Of a stretch of DNA of 46,145 bases, positions 9,683 through 17,013 are shown piece by piece. Numbering within the stretch: the stretch's first letter is position 1; every line of letters starts with the position of its first letter. The position numbers and the translations under genes were made by a program. Below the pieces are notes generated by a model. It did no database searches, was not told the origin of the DNA, and worked only from the letters and a program-made list of their open reading frames with translations. The stretch is from assembly GCA_021846845.1 (NCBI GenBank), contig JAJZWB010000006.1, positions 1 to 46,145 on the forward strand, read 5' to 3'. The DNA is from Actinomycetes bacterium. Its GTDB lineage: Bacteria; Actinomycetota; Thermoleophilia; Solirubrobacterales; Solirubrobacteraceae.

Positions 9683-11137
9683 ATGAGGCTCATGGGTCCG
9701 CGGGTTCGCTTCCTCTCCGTCCGACGTTCGGCAGCCCTCTCGGTCACGCTGCTCGCCGCTCAGGCGGTCGTGTTCGGGCTCGCCGTGCGGCATGCGCACG
9801 GCGCGTCGCGGGTCGATCTGACCACCGGCGGACGGCTGCTGACGCTGCTCGTCGGAGCGGCGCTGCTGGCCCTCGGCCCGCGCCTCTGGCGTGGCACCAG
9901 AACCGCCACCACGCTTGCGATCTGCGGGCTGATCGCGCTGGCGGCCCTGAACGCCGTCGCGAGCCGCTGGGCGCCGGCCGCGATCCAGGTCGCGCTGGCC
10001 ACCGTGCTCACCATCTGGTCGATCCTGCGCCCGGCCGCCCGCCGCCACGGCCACTCCGATATCGAGGCGCTCGCGGCCCGCGCTCTGATCGAGGCGCACG
10101 GCACCGACTCGCTGTCGCCCTTTCTGGTGCGCCCCGACAAGGAGCTGGCGTTCGCGGCCGGCGGCATGCTCGCCTACCGGGTGATCGGCTCCACGGCGGT
10201 GGTCTCCGCCGACCCGGTCGGCCCGCCCGGCTGCGCGGGACCGGCCCTTGAGGCCTTCAGGGCGCATGCGCGCAGCATGGGCTGGCGGGTGGTCGTCTGG
10301 GGCGCGTCGAGCCGCCATCTGGACGCCTACCGGTCGCTCGGGATGCACGCGGTGCGGGCCGGGGAGGAGGCCTTCGTGGACCCGAGCGGGTTCACGCTCG
10401 AGGGTCGCGCGGTCCGCAAGCTGCGCCAGTCCGTGCAGCGCGCGCGGCGGCGCGGCTGGTCGATCGAGACGCTCGAGGGGCGCGAGGTCGGGCTGGACCT
10501 GGAGGCCGAGATCGGGGCTGTCGAGGCGCAGTGGCGGCGAGACCACCCCAGGATCCTCGGCTTCGCGATGTCGATGGGGCCGTACGGAAGCGAGCTTCGC
10601 GCCGACGACCTGCTGGCCCTCGCGCGCTCCCCGGAGGGCGAGCTGCGAGCGGTGATGAGGTTCGCTCGCTGCCGCGACCTGCTGTCGCTGGACACGATGC
10701 AGCGGGTCGGCGAGACGCCCAACGGGCTCAACGAGGCGCTGGTCGCGGCAGCGATCGAGGCCGCCCGAGAGCTCGGCGTGGCCGAGGTCAGCCTCAACTA
10801 CGCCGGCATGTCGCATCTCCTGCGAGAGGGCCCTGCCGGCGGGCTGCTCTGCCGCGCCGCGAAGGGGATCGTGCTTCGGCCGCTTCGCCACCATTTCCAG
10901 ATGGACCGGCTGGTGCGCTTCAACGAGAAGTTCTCGCCCGAGTGGCGGCCGCGCTACCTGGTCTGCGAGTCGCGATCCGCGCTCGCGGGAGCGATCGTCC
11001 GCGTCCTGCAGGCTGAGGGTCATCTGCCGGCGTCGCGTCGTGGACGGCTGACACCGGCCGGCCCCAGGGTGAGAACCGGCGCGCTCCCCGTCAGGACCGC
11101 GCCGCCGCCCAGGGAGCCAGTCGGCGAGCGCCGGTGA
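9683..11137 (+). CDS. DUF2156 / MprF-like membrane aminoacyl-lipid synthase candidate
   Basis: Membrane protein of about 484 residues. Four predicted N-terminal membrane helices are followed by a soluble DUF2156 domain, the C-terminal catalytic domain type of lysyl-phosphatidylglycerol synthases. Family-like segments are FLVRPDKELAF, YRVIGSTAVVSADPVGP, FVDPSGFTLEGRAVRKLRQ, RFARCRDLLSLDTMQR and LNYAGMS. Such enzymes move an amino acid from aminoacyl-tRNA to a membrane lipid and lower surface negative charge. Full MprF flippases have many more helices, so this is a short form. Start is uncertain: TTG 9638, ATG 9683 and ATG 9692 are all in frame; GGAGGAG at 9647 is too far from the ATGs. An esterase gene follows after 25 bp. 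Confidence 0.78.
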   Translation: MRLMGPRVRFLSVRRSAALSVTLLAAQAVVFGLAVRHAHGASRVDLTTGGRLLTLLVGAALLALGPRLWRGTRTATTLAICGLIALAALNAVASRWAPAAIQVALATVLTIWSILRPAARRHGHSDIEALAARALIEAHGTDSLSPFLVRPDKELAFAAGGMLAYRVIGSTAVVSADPVGPPGCAGPALEAFRAHARSMGWRVVVWGASSRHLDAYRSLGMHAVRAGEEAFVDPSGFTLEGRAVRKLRQSVQRARRRGWSIETLEGREVGLDLEAEIGAVEAQWRRDHPRILGFAMSMGPYGSELRADDLLALARSPEGELRAVMRFARCRDLLSLDTMQRVGETPNGLNEALVAAAIEAARELGVAEVSLNYAGMSHLLREGPAGGLLCRAAKGIVLRPLRHHFQMDRLVRFNEKFSPEWRPRYLVCESRSALAGAIVRVLQAEGHLPASRRGRLTPAGPRVRTGALPVRTAPPPREPVGERR

Positions 11138-11162
11138 GCTCGCCGCCGAGCGGGACAGCGAG

Positions 11163-12452
11163 GTGACCTCGGGCAGCGCCGTCCTCCGCATTCGAACGCT
11201 GGTCATGGCGGCGGTGGCGGTGGCGATGGCGGTGGTCGGGCTGGTGGGCGCCTACCGCTACTGGGAGTCCTACTACGTGCACCGCGGCTTCGCGTCGGTG
11301 TCCTACGTGGCGAACGCCCGCTCGGGACATCTGGAGACGGTCCGCTTCTACTCGAAGGCGCTGCATCGCGAAGCCGACTACCTGGTCGACCTCCCGCCCG
11401 GCTACAGGCCGGGGGGCGGCCGCCGCTACCCGGTCTACTACCTTCTGCACGGCAGCCCGGGACGGCCGGCGGCGTTCCTGGTCATCGCCCACATGCCGGT
11501 GCGGATGTCGAACCTGATCGCCGAGCACCGCATGCGGCCGATGATCCTGGTGTTCCCCGACGGTCGGATCGCGGGCAGCACGTTCTCCGACTCGGAGTGG
11601 GCGAACACGCCCGCCGGCGCCTACGCGAGCTACGTGGTCGACGTGGTTCACAACGTCGACCGTCGGTTCGCCACGCTCGCCAACCGGCGCGATCGGGTGA
11701 TCGCCGGCTTCTCGATGGGCGCCTACGGAGCGGTCAACATCGCCCTGCAGCACCTGCCGGTGTTCGCCAACGTGCAGTCCTGGTCGGGCTACTACCTGCA
11801 GACCCGCACCGGCGTGTTCGCGAACGCCGGCCCGGCTGCGCTCGCCGCCAACAGCCCCCTGGACTATGCCTCGGGACTCCGAGCGCAGCTCGCGCGCTAT
11901 CCCCTGCGAGCCTTCCTGTTCTGCGGGCGAGACGACAACTCGAGCGTCCAGGTCAAGCCGATGGCCACCGAGCTTGCCGCGGCGGGAGCGCAGGTCAGCT
12001 GGGCGCTCTACCCCGGTGGCCACGACTGGCAGCTGTGGAACGCGCACGTCGACCAGATGCTCGAGATGGCCTCCCGCGACACGCTGCGCCCGCTGGCGCG
12101 CGCTACCGGGATCGCTCGCTCGCTGACCCCCGGCGTCGTCCCGATCCCGCACGGAGCCGGGCGCCGGCGCCGTCGTGCCCGTGTCACGGGAGCGGCGACG
12201 TTCGCCGCCGGGGCGCGAGCGGTCACGCAGCGGCGAAGCACGCGCAGCCCGCGACGGGCCGGTCTGGACGGAGCCCACCCCAGGCGGGACTCGGCCGGCC
12301 GGCGCAGACGGCCCCGGACGGCCTCTCGCCCGCAGCGGCGGACGGCCGCGCGCCGAGGGACCCGGACGGCCTCTCGCCCGCAGCGGCGGACATCCGTGCG
12401 CCGAGGGACCCGGACGGCCTCGCGTTCGCGGCGGCGGAGGGCGGCCCGATGA
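11163..12452 (+). CDS. Membrane-anchored esterase (alpha/beta hydrolase) with Arg-rich repeat tail
   Basis: Esterase D/antigen 85-like hydrolase, 429 residues, GTG start. One N-terminal membrane helix (about 12-32) would anchor it with the enzyme outside. Catalytic features are GFSMG with Ser184, Asp257 or 258 in FCGRDD, and His287 in YPGGHDWQLW. It is a close paralogue of the product at 44425-45327, sharing for example FYS-ALHR-ADYLV and FPDGRI. That paralogue stops near residue 300, whereas this one continues for about 120 residues of Arg-rich low-complexity sequence built partly from a 48-bp tandem repeat. The stop overlaps the next start (ATGA). Beside a DUF2156 enzyme, an aminoacyl-lipid hydrolase role is conceivable; substrate unproven. 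Confidence 0.83.
   Translation: MTSGSAVLRIRTLVMAAVAVAMAVVGLVGAYRYWESYYVHRGFASVSYVANARSGHLETVRFYSKALHREADYLVDLPPGYRPGGGRRYPVYYLLHGSPGRPAAFLVIAHMPVRMSNLIAEHRMRPMILVFPDGRIAGSTFSDSEWANTPAGAYASYVVDVVHNVDRRFATLANRRDRVIAGFSMGAYGAVNIALQHLPVFANVQSWSGYYLQTRTGVFANAGPAALAANSPLDYASGLRAQLARYPLRAFLFCGRDDNSSVQVKPMATELAAAGAQVSWALYPGGHDWQLWNAHVDQMLEMASRDTLRPLARATGIARSLTPGVVPIPHGAGRRRRRARVTGAATFAAGARAVTQRRSTRSPRRAGLDGAHPRRDSAGRRRRPRTASRPQRRTAARRGTRTASRPQRRTSVRRGTRTASRSRRRRAAR
12313..12440. repeat. Tandem repeat, 48-bp unit, about 2.6 copies, inside the esterase 3' end
   Basis: Copies begin at 12313, 12361 and 12409 (CCCGGACGGCCTC). The unit is 16 codons long. In the esterase frame it gives Arg-rich sequence. 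In the frame of the next gene it would give an Ala/Pro/Asp linker, but that frame has no start codon here. Confidence 0.8.
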
Positions 12453-13351
12453 TCGCCGGCCTGCTGCTGGCGCTCGGCTCGGCCGCGCTGATCAACATCG
12501 GCTTCCTGCTCCAGCACCGCGCGCTGCGGCGCGGCGGCGGCTCCGGCTCCACGGTCCGGCTGCGCCGGGCGCTGCGGGAGCCGGTCTGGCTGGCCGGCCA
12601 GGGGCTCGGATGGCTGGGTTTCCTCACGCAGATAGTGGCGGTCGCGCTGGCACCGCTCTCACTCGTGCAGGCGTTCGCGGCCGGCGGGCTGGCGCTCTCG
12701 GTCCCGATCGCGGCGAGCCGTTTCGGACTTACGATCACCCGCGGGCAGGCGCTCTCGGTGCTCGCGATCGCGGCCGGGCTGGCGGCGCTCCCGCTCGGCC
12801 TGCCCGCCGCTCACGACCGCCTCGCGCCCGTGGCGCTGATCGCCGCGACCGCCTTGAGCTCGCTGGTGGCGGTCGCGTTCGCGGCCGCTCGAAGGCCGTG
12901 GGCGCGGGCCGCGGCCGCCGGGTGCTTCTACGGGGCGGCCGATGCGGCGATCAAGGCGGTCTCGCTCGGCTGGGGCAGGCACGGCCTGGACGCGGTCCTG
13001 TCGCCCTGGACGATCGTGGCCGCCGCGGGCACGTTCGCGGGCTTCCTCTGCTTCCAGTCCGCGCTGCAGGCGGACGAGCGCGCGGTCACGTCGATCTCGC
13101 TCATGAACGCGCTCGCGGCGGTCGTCGCGCTCGCCTGCGGGCTCGCCGCATTCGGCGAGTCGCTCGGGTCCGACGCCCCGATGCGCCTAGGCCACCTGGC
13201 CGCGATCGCCCTGGTGCTTGGCTGCGTCCCCGTGCTCGCCGCCGCGCAGGCCGCGCTCGCCGAGGCTCCCGCCCCGGGCCTGCCGCCGGAGCGTGGCACC
13301 GAGCGCGAACGCGACGGCCTCCACCAGCGGACCGAGGCCGGGCGCGCGTGA
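12449..13351 (+). CDS. DMT-superfamily (EamA/NIPA-like) membrane transporter
   Basis: Integral membrane protein of 300 residues with about nine or ten hydrophobic helices. It begins MIAGLLLALGSAALINIG and contains LLQHRALRR and LSLVQAFAAGGLALSVP, typical of actinobacterial drug/metabolite-type transporters. Substrate cannot be told. The ATG overlaps the stop of the esterase (ATGA), so translational coupling is likely. The hydrophilic C-terminal tail (about 30 residues) overlaps a convergent membrane-protein gene by 165 bp. Confidence 0.8.
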   Translation: MIAGLLLALGSAALINIGFLLQHRALRRGGGSGSTVRLRRALREPVWLAGQGLGWLGFLTQIVAVALAPLSLVQAFAAGGLALSVPIAASRFGLTITRGQALSVLAIAAGLAALPLGLPAAHDRLAPVALIAATALSSLVAVAFAAARRPWARAAAAGCFYGAADAAIKAVSLGWGRHGLDAVLSPWTIVAAAGTFAGFLCFQSALQADERAVTSISLMNALAAVVALACGLAAFGESLGSDAPMRLGHLAAIALVLGCVPVLAAAQAALAEAPAPGLPPERGTERERDGLHQRTEAGRA

Positions 13352-13771
13352 GAAAAGGATCGCCTCGAAGTTGAGGTTGCGCGTCAACGCGTAGGACGCC
13401 TGGGAGTCGAGCGCCAGCAGCAGCAGCGCCCCCACCAGGGCGATCAACGCGCGCCGCCGCCGTGAGAGGCGCGACAGCGCTAGGCCCACCAGCACCCCGG
13501 CCAGGAGCCAGGCCATCACCACCCGCGCGAGCGGCTGGGCGTCGAAGGAGGCGAGCTGCAGCAGCGGCAGCGAGTCCCCGATCGACGGCCCCGCCGCGAA
13601 CCACCCCATGCCTCGCAGCACGTACACCCAGCCGAGGCCGGCGAACAGCCCCGCGAGCAGGACCAGGAACGCGCCGACCGCGACGGCCGCCGCACGAGCG
13701 CCGCGGCGCAGCCGGAGGAACGCGGCCTGCTCGGCCCACGGCGCGGTGGTACGGGGCCCATCTGCGAGCAC
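13187..13771 (-). CDS. Small membrane protein of unknown function
   Basis: 194 residues, GTG start. Hydrophobic stretches at about 28-52, 80-104 and 108-128 suggest three or four membrane helices. The last 40 residues are Gly/Arg-rich and lie antisense to the 3' end of the transporter gene. I do not recognise the family. Support for a real gene: clear membrane-helix composition, and a TAACCT box 6 nt before the GTG matching the leaderless pattern of the window. It diverges from the lipoprotein esterase. Confidence 0.6.
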   Translation of the reverse strand: MLADGPRTTAPWAEQAAFLRLRRGARAAAVAVGAFLVLLAGLFAGLGWVYVLRGMGWFAAGPSIGDSLPLLQLASFDAQPLARVVMAWLLAGVLVGLALSRLSRRRRALIALVGALLLLALDSQASYALTRNLNFEAILFSRAPGLGPLVEAVAFALGATLRRQARGGSLGERGLRGGEHGDAAKHQGDRGQVA

Positions 13772-13777
13772 ACAACG

Positions 13778-13783
13778 AGGTTA
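13778..13783 (-). promoter_or_regulatory. Candidate -10 box (TAACCT) of the small membrane protein gene
   Basis: TAACCT is followed by 6 nt and then the GTG start. No ribosome site is seen, so a leaderless transcript is inferred. Confidence 0.4.
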
Positions 13784-13870
13784 CGCACCCGGACCCGCGG
13801 CCCACCGCGTCTTTCGCATCGCCGGCGTGTCTTAACCGACGTTGCGAGACTCCACGAACCGGAATCCTGG

Positions 13871-14905
13871 GTGAGCCGCTGGCGCGCGATCGTCGTGGGG
13901 CTGGCGACCACCGTCGTGCTGGCGGCCTGCGCGGCGGCGGCCATGGCCGTGGTGCGCGAGCCACCGGCGCGGGCGCGCACCGGCTCTCCGCGCGGGGCGC
14001 CCGGCCCTTCGCACGCGGCGCCCGGCCCTTCGCACGCGGCGCTGCGCCGAGGGGCACGCCGCGCGAGCGCCACCGCGCGCGCGGTGGGAGTCCTCTGCCC
14101 CTCGCCGTCGCTGGGAGGGACGCTGCCGGCCGAGGTCTATCTCCCGGCCGGCTACTCGACTCGCGCAGCCCCCTACCCGGTGATCTACTTCCTCCACGGA
14201 CTGCCCGCGGGACCCACGACCTACACGACCAACGGTTTCGTCGCGCGCGCGCTGGCGGCGGCGCACCAGCGCGCGATCGTCGTCGCCCCGCAGGGCGCCC
14301 GCTCGGCCGGCAGCGACCGCGAGTACCTGGACTGGAGCCCGTCCGAGAACTGGCCTGCGGCGATCGCCGATGACCTCCCGGCCTGCATCGACAGCCGCTT
14401 CAACACGATCGCGAACCGCTGGGGCCGCGCATTGATGGGATTGTCGGCAGGCGGCTACGGGGCCTTCAACATCGGGCTGCGCAACCTGCAGTCGTTCGCA
14501 GCCGTCGAGTCCTGGAGCGGCTACTTCGTCGCCACCGATCCGTCGGGCGAGCACGTGCTCAACCTCGGGTCCCCGGCGGCGCAGACCGCCGCGACGGTGC
14601 CGCAGGGGGCGGGCCTGCGGGCCGCGCTGGGCAGCTGGCCCGCGTTCATCGGCTTCTACGTGGGCAACCAGGACGCCCGCTTTCTGCAGATGAACGTGCG
14701 GTTCGACGCCGCCCTGCGCAGAGGCGGGATCACGCACGTGTTCCGGATCTATCCCGGCGGCCACACCGGCGCGCTGTGGCGAGCCCACGCACGGCTGTGG
14801 CTCACCTGGGCGCTGCGATACCTCGCGGCGGGGAGGGCCCGTCAGGCCGGCCAGGCACCCCCCGGCCCCGCCACGAGCGTCTCGGGCGGGGCGCCGGTCG
14901 GCTAG
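13871..14905 (+). CDS. Lipoprotein esterase (alpha/beta hydrolase)
   Basis: Esterase D/antigen 85-like hydrolase of 344 residues, GTG start. A short N-terminal helix ends in a lipobox (VVLAAC, Cys20), so it is probably lipid-anchored outside the membrane. A Pro/Ser/His linker with a 21-bp DNA repeat follows. The core shows YPVIYFLHG, the nucleophile elbow GLSAG (Ser192), the acid region YVGNQDA and the His in YPGGHTGALW. It is a more distant relative of the esterases at 11163 and 44425. The stop codon TAG lies in the first copy of a 32-bp repeat. Natural substrate unknown. Confidence 0.82.
   Translation: MSRWRAIVVGLATTVVLAACAAAAMAVVREPPARARTGSPRGAPGPSHAAPGPSHAALRRGARRASATARAVGVLCPSPSLGGTLPAEVYLPAGYSTRAAPYPVIYFLHGLPAGPTTYTTNGFVARALAAAHQRAIVVAPQGARSAGSDREYLDWSPSENWPAAIADDLPACIDSRFNTIANRWGRALMGLSAGGYGAFNIGLRNLQSFAAVESWSGYFVATDPSGEHVLNLGSPAAQTAATVPQGAGLRAALGSWPAFIGFYVGNQDARFLQMNVRFDAALRRGGITHVFRIYPGGHTGALWRAHARLWLTWALRYLAAGRARQAGQAPPGPATSVSGGAPVG
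13996..14042. repeat. Tandem repeat, 21-bp unit, about 2.3 copies, in the esterase linker
   Basis: Copies start at 13996, 14017 and 14038 and encode GAPGPSHA/APGPSHA. The unit keeps the reading frame. Confidence 0.75.
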
Positions 14906-14998
14906 TGGCCCGCGCGCGCCGGGCGCCGGTCGGCTAGTGGCCCGCGCGCGCCGGGCGCCGGTCGGCTAGTGGCCCGAGCGCGCCGGGCGCCGGTCGAT
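14891..14998. repeat. Tandem repeat, 32-bp unit, about 3.4 copies, carrying both convergent stop codons
   Basis: Copies start at 14891, 14923, 14955 and 14987 (partial). Each full copy contains GGCTAGTGG, and CTAG gives TAG on both strands. The esterase stops in copy 1 (14903-14905) and the opposing kinase stops in copy 3 (14966-14968). Copies 1 and 2 are identical over the unit. Confidence 0.9.
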
Positions 14999-16873
14999 CA
15001 GGGCCGAGACCCTGGCGACCAGCTGCTCCGGCGTGAAGGGCTTGACCAGGAGGCTGTCGCCGCCGCCGGGCTGGCCCCGGCTCACGAACCGGCTGTCGTT
15101 GTAGCCGGACATGAACAGGACCTCCAGCGCGGGGAGCGAGGCACGGAGGCGATCGGCCAGCTCCGGACCCGACAGCCTCGGCATGACCACGTCGGTCACG
15201 AGCAGGTCGATCGGGCCGCGGTGGGCGGCGGCGACGGCCAGGGCATCCTCCCCATCGCCGGCACGCAGCACCTGATAGCCCTGCTCGGCGAGCATCGTCG
15301 CCACCAGGTGGCGCAGCGCCGGCTCGTCCTCGACCAGCAGCAGCGTCGCCGCCGGGTGCGCGCCGCGTGGCGCGAGCGCGTCCTCGGCGGCCGGGAGCAC
15401 GACCGTGAAGGCGCTCCCGCGCCCGAGCTCCGTGTCGACCTCGACCCAGCCGCCGGCCTGGTCCACGACCCCGTAGACCGTGGCGAGACCCATGCCGGTG
15501 CCACCCTCGCCCTTGGTGCTGAAGAACGGCTCAAAGATCCGCTGGGCCGTCTCCGGGGACATGCCGGTCCCCGTGTCGCTCACCGACAGCTCGACGTAGG
15601 CGCCCGCCGACACGCCCCGGAGCTCGGCCTCGGAGTGATCCACCCGGCGAGCGCCGCTCAGGATCCGCAGCGTGCCGCCGGCGGGCATCGCGTCGGCGGC
15701 GTTGATGACCAGGTTCATGACCACCTGCTCGATTCGGGCTCGATCCATCATCACCGGAGCCAGGCCGTGCTGGGGCCGGAAGTCGAGCACTATGTCGGCG
15801 GCCAGCAGCCGCCTCAGCATCGGCTCCAGCTCCCTGATCAGCCTCAGAAGATCGATCCGATCCGGCGTGCCATGACCACGCTGGGCGAAGGCCAGCAGCT
15901 GGCGCGTCAGCTGCGCCGCCCGGTCAGAGGCGGTCAGGATCTGCTCCAGGTCGTCGCGCGCGTCGACGAGCTCGGGGCGTGCCAGCAGCCGCCTGGCGTA
16001 GCCGGAGACGATCGTAAGCAGGTTGTTGAAGTCGTGGGCGATCCCGCCGGCGAGCTGTCCGACCGCCTGCATCTTCTGCGCCTCGCTGACTCGCGCGGCC
16101 ACCTCGGCGCGCTCGGTCACGTCGGTGATCACCCCGCGCAGGCGCTCGACCTCGCCGTTCGCCCCGCGCGACACCGACACGATGTCGCGCACCTCGCGCA
16201 GCTTGCCCGCCCGCGACACCACCCGGTAGTTGAGCTCGATGCGATCGCGCTCACGCGCGCCGCGCATCGCCTCCAGCGCCGCGTCGAGATCATCCGGGTG
16301 CACGACCGACGCCCAGAAGCCCTCCTGAAGCCAGCGCGAGCGCGGATGGCCCAGCAGCGCCTCGGCGCGCCCGCCGACGTAGCTCAGCCTTCGCCGGTCG
16401 GCGGACCGCGACTCCCACACCATCGCCCCCAGCGCCGCGACGATCTCCTCCACGGCCGCCGCCTGCGCATGGTCGCGCAGCCGCTCCTCGACGGCCAGCC
16501 GCTCGCCCGCGTCGCGGACGACCGCGACGACCGCGTCCGCTCCCTCCAGCGCGGCCGGCGCGAGGCTTATGTCGAGCGCAAGCTCAGATCCGTCGGCGCG
16601 CAGGCCGACCAGGCTGGGCACGTGACCGAGCGGGCGCGTCCAGGGGTCCGCGGCGTAGCGGTCGCGCTCGGCCGCGTGGCGGGCACGCAGGTCGCCGGGG
16701 ACCAGCTGCTCGATCAGCTCTCCGACAAGCCCGCCGGGCGGGTAGCCGAAGATCTCCTCCGCGGCGCGGTTCACGTACATGATGCGGCCGTCCAGGGACA
16801 CGACCAGGATGCCGTCCGGCACCGAGTCAAGGAGTCCCGAGAGCAGGCCGTCCGGGCTGCGCTCTGCCGTCAT
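14966..16873 (-). CDS. PAS-containing hybrid histidine kinase with C-terminal receiver
   Basis: Soluble hybrid sensor kinase, 635 residues. Order: PAS (about 10-125), second PAS/PAC (about 145-255), HisKA with GGIAHDFNN (His280), HATPase with N-box N387/N391, G1 SDTGTGM (432-438), F-box EPFFSTKG and G2 GTGMGLA, then a receiver with LLLVEDE and phospho-acceptor Asp561 (LLVTDVVMP). No membrane helix is seen, so it senses a cytoplasmic cue. I chose ATG 16873 because the 85 residues upstream in frame have no domain character and a TAGCGT box with TTGCGG 17 bp further up fits a leaderless start here. It diverges from a second hybrid kinase. Confidence 0.9.
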   Translation of the reverse strand: MTAERSPDGLLSGLLDSVPDGILVVSLDGRIMYVNRAAEEIFGYPPGGLVGELIEQLVPGDLRARHAAERDRYAADPWTRPLGHVPSLVGLRADGSELALDISLAPAALEGADAVVAVVRDAGERLAVEERLRDHAQAAAVEEIVAALGAMVWESRSADRRRLSYVGGRAEALLGHPRSRWLQEGFWASVVHPDDLDAALEAMRGARERDRIELNYRVVSRAGKLREVRDIVSVSRGANGEVERLRGVITDVTERAEVAARVSEAQKMQAVGQLAGGIAHDFNNLLTIVSGYARRLLARPELVDARDDLEQILTASDRAAQLTRQLLAFAQRGHGTPDRIDLLRLIRELEPMLRRLLAADIVLDFRPQHGLAPVMMDRARIEQVVMNLVINAADAMPAGGTLRILSGARRVDHSEAELRGVSAGAYVELSVSDTGTGMSPETAQRIFEPFFSTKGEGGTGMGLATVYGVVDQAGGWVEVDTELGRGSAFTVVLPAAEDALAPRGAHPAATLLLVEDEPALRHLVATMLAEQGYQVLRAGDGEDALAVAAAHRGPIDLLVTDVVMPRLSGPELADRLRASLPALEVLFMSGYNDSRFVSRGQPGGGDSLLVKPFTPEQLVARVSALIDRRPARSGH

Positions 16874-16881
16874 CGAGGCAA

Positions 16882-16887
16882 ACGCTA
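16882..16887 (-). promoter_or_regulatory. Promoter of the hybrid kinase (TTGCGG - 17 bp - TAGCGT)
   Basis: TAGCGT ends 8 nt before ATG 16873, and TTGCGG lies 17 bp upstream of it. This is the best -35/-10 pair in the window. It implies a leaderless or nearly leaderless mRNA. Confidence 0.5.
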
Positions 16888-17013
16888 TTACCGGGATCGG
16901 CCCGCCGCAAGACGCGGCGCGGCGCTTGCAGCACGGCGCGCGCGGCCGGTCGAGAGGCAGCGTCGCCGTCACATCGCCGATTTCGCTTGAATCAGTCCGG
17001 AATCGGGACGAAA

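Noticed and set aside
13101-14057. 318-codon minus-strand frame covering the small membrane protein region
   Set aside because: Arg/Pro-rich in another frame. The frame ending at 13187 has the membrane helices and the promoter-like box.
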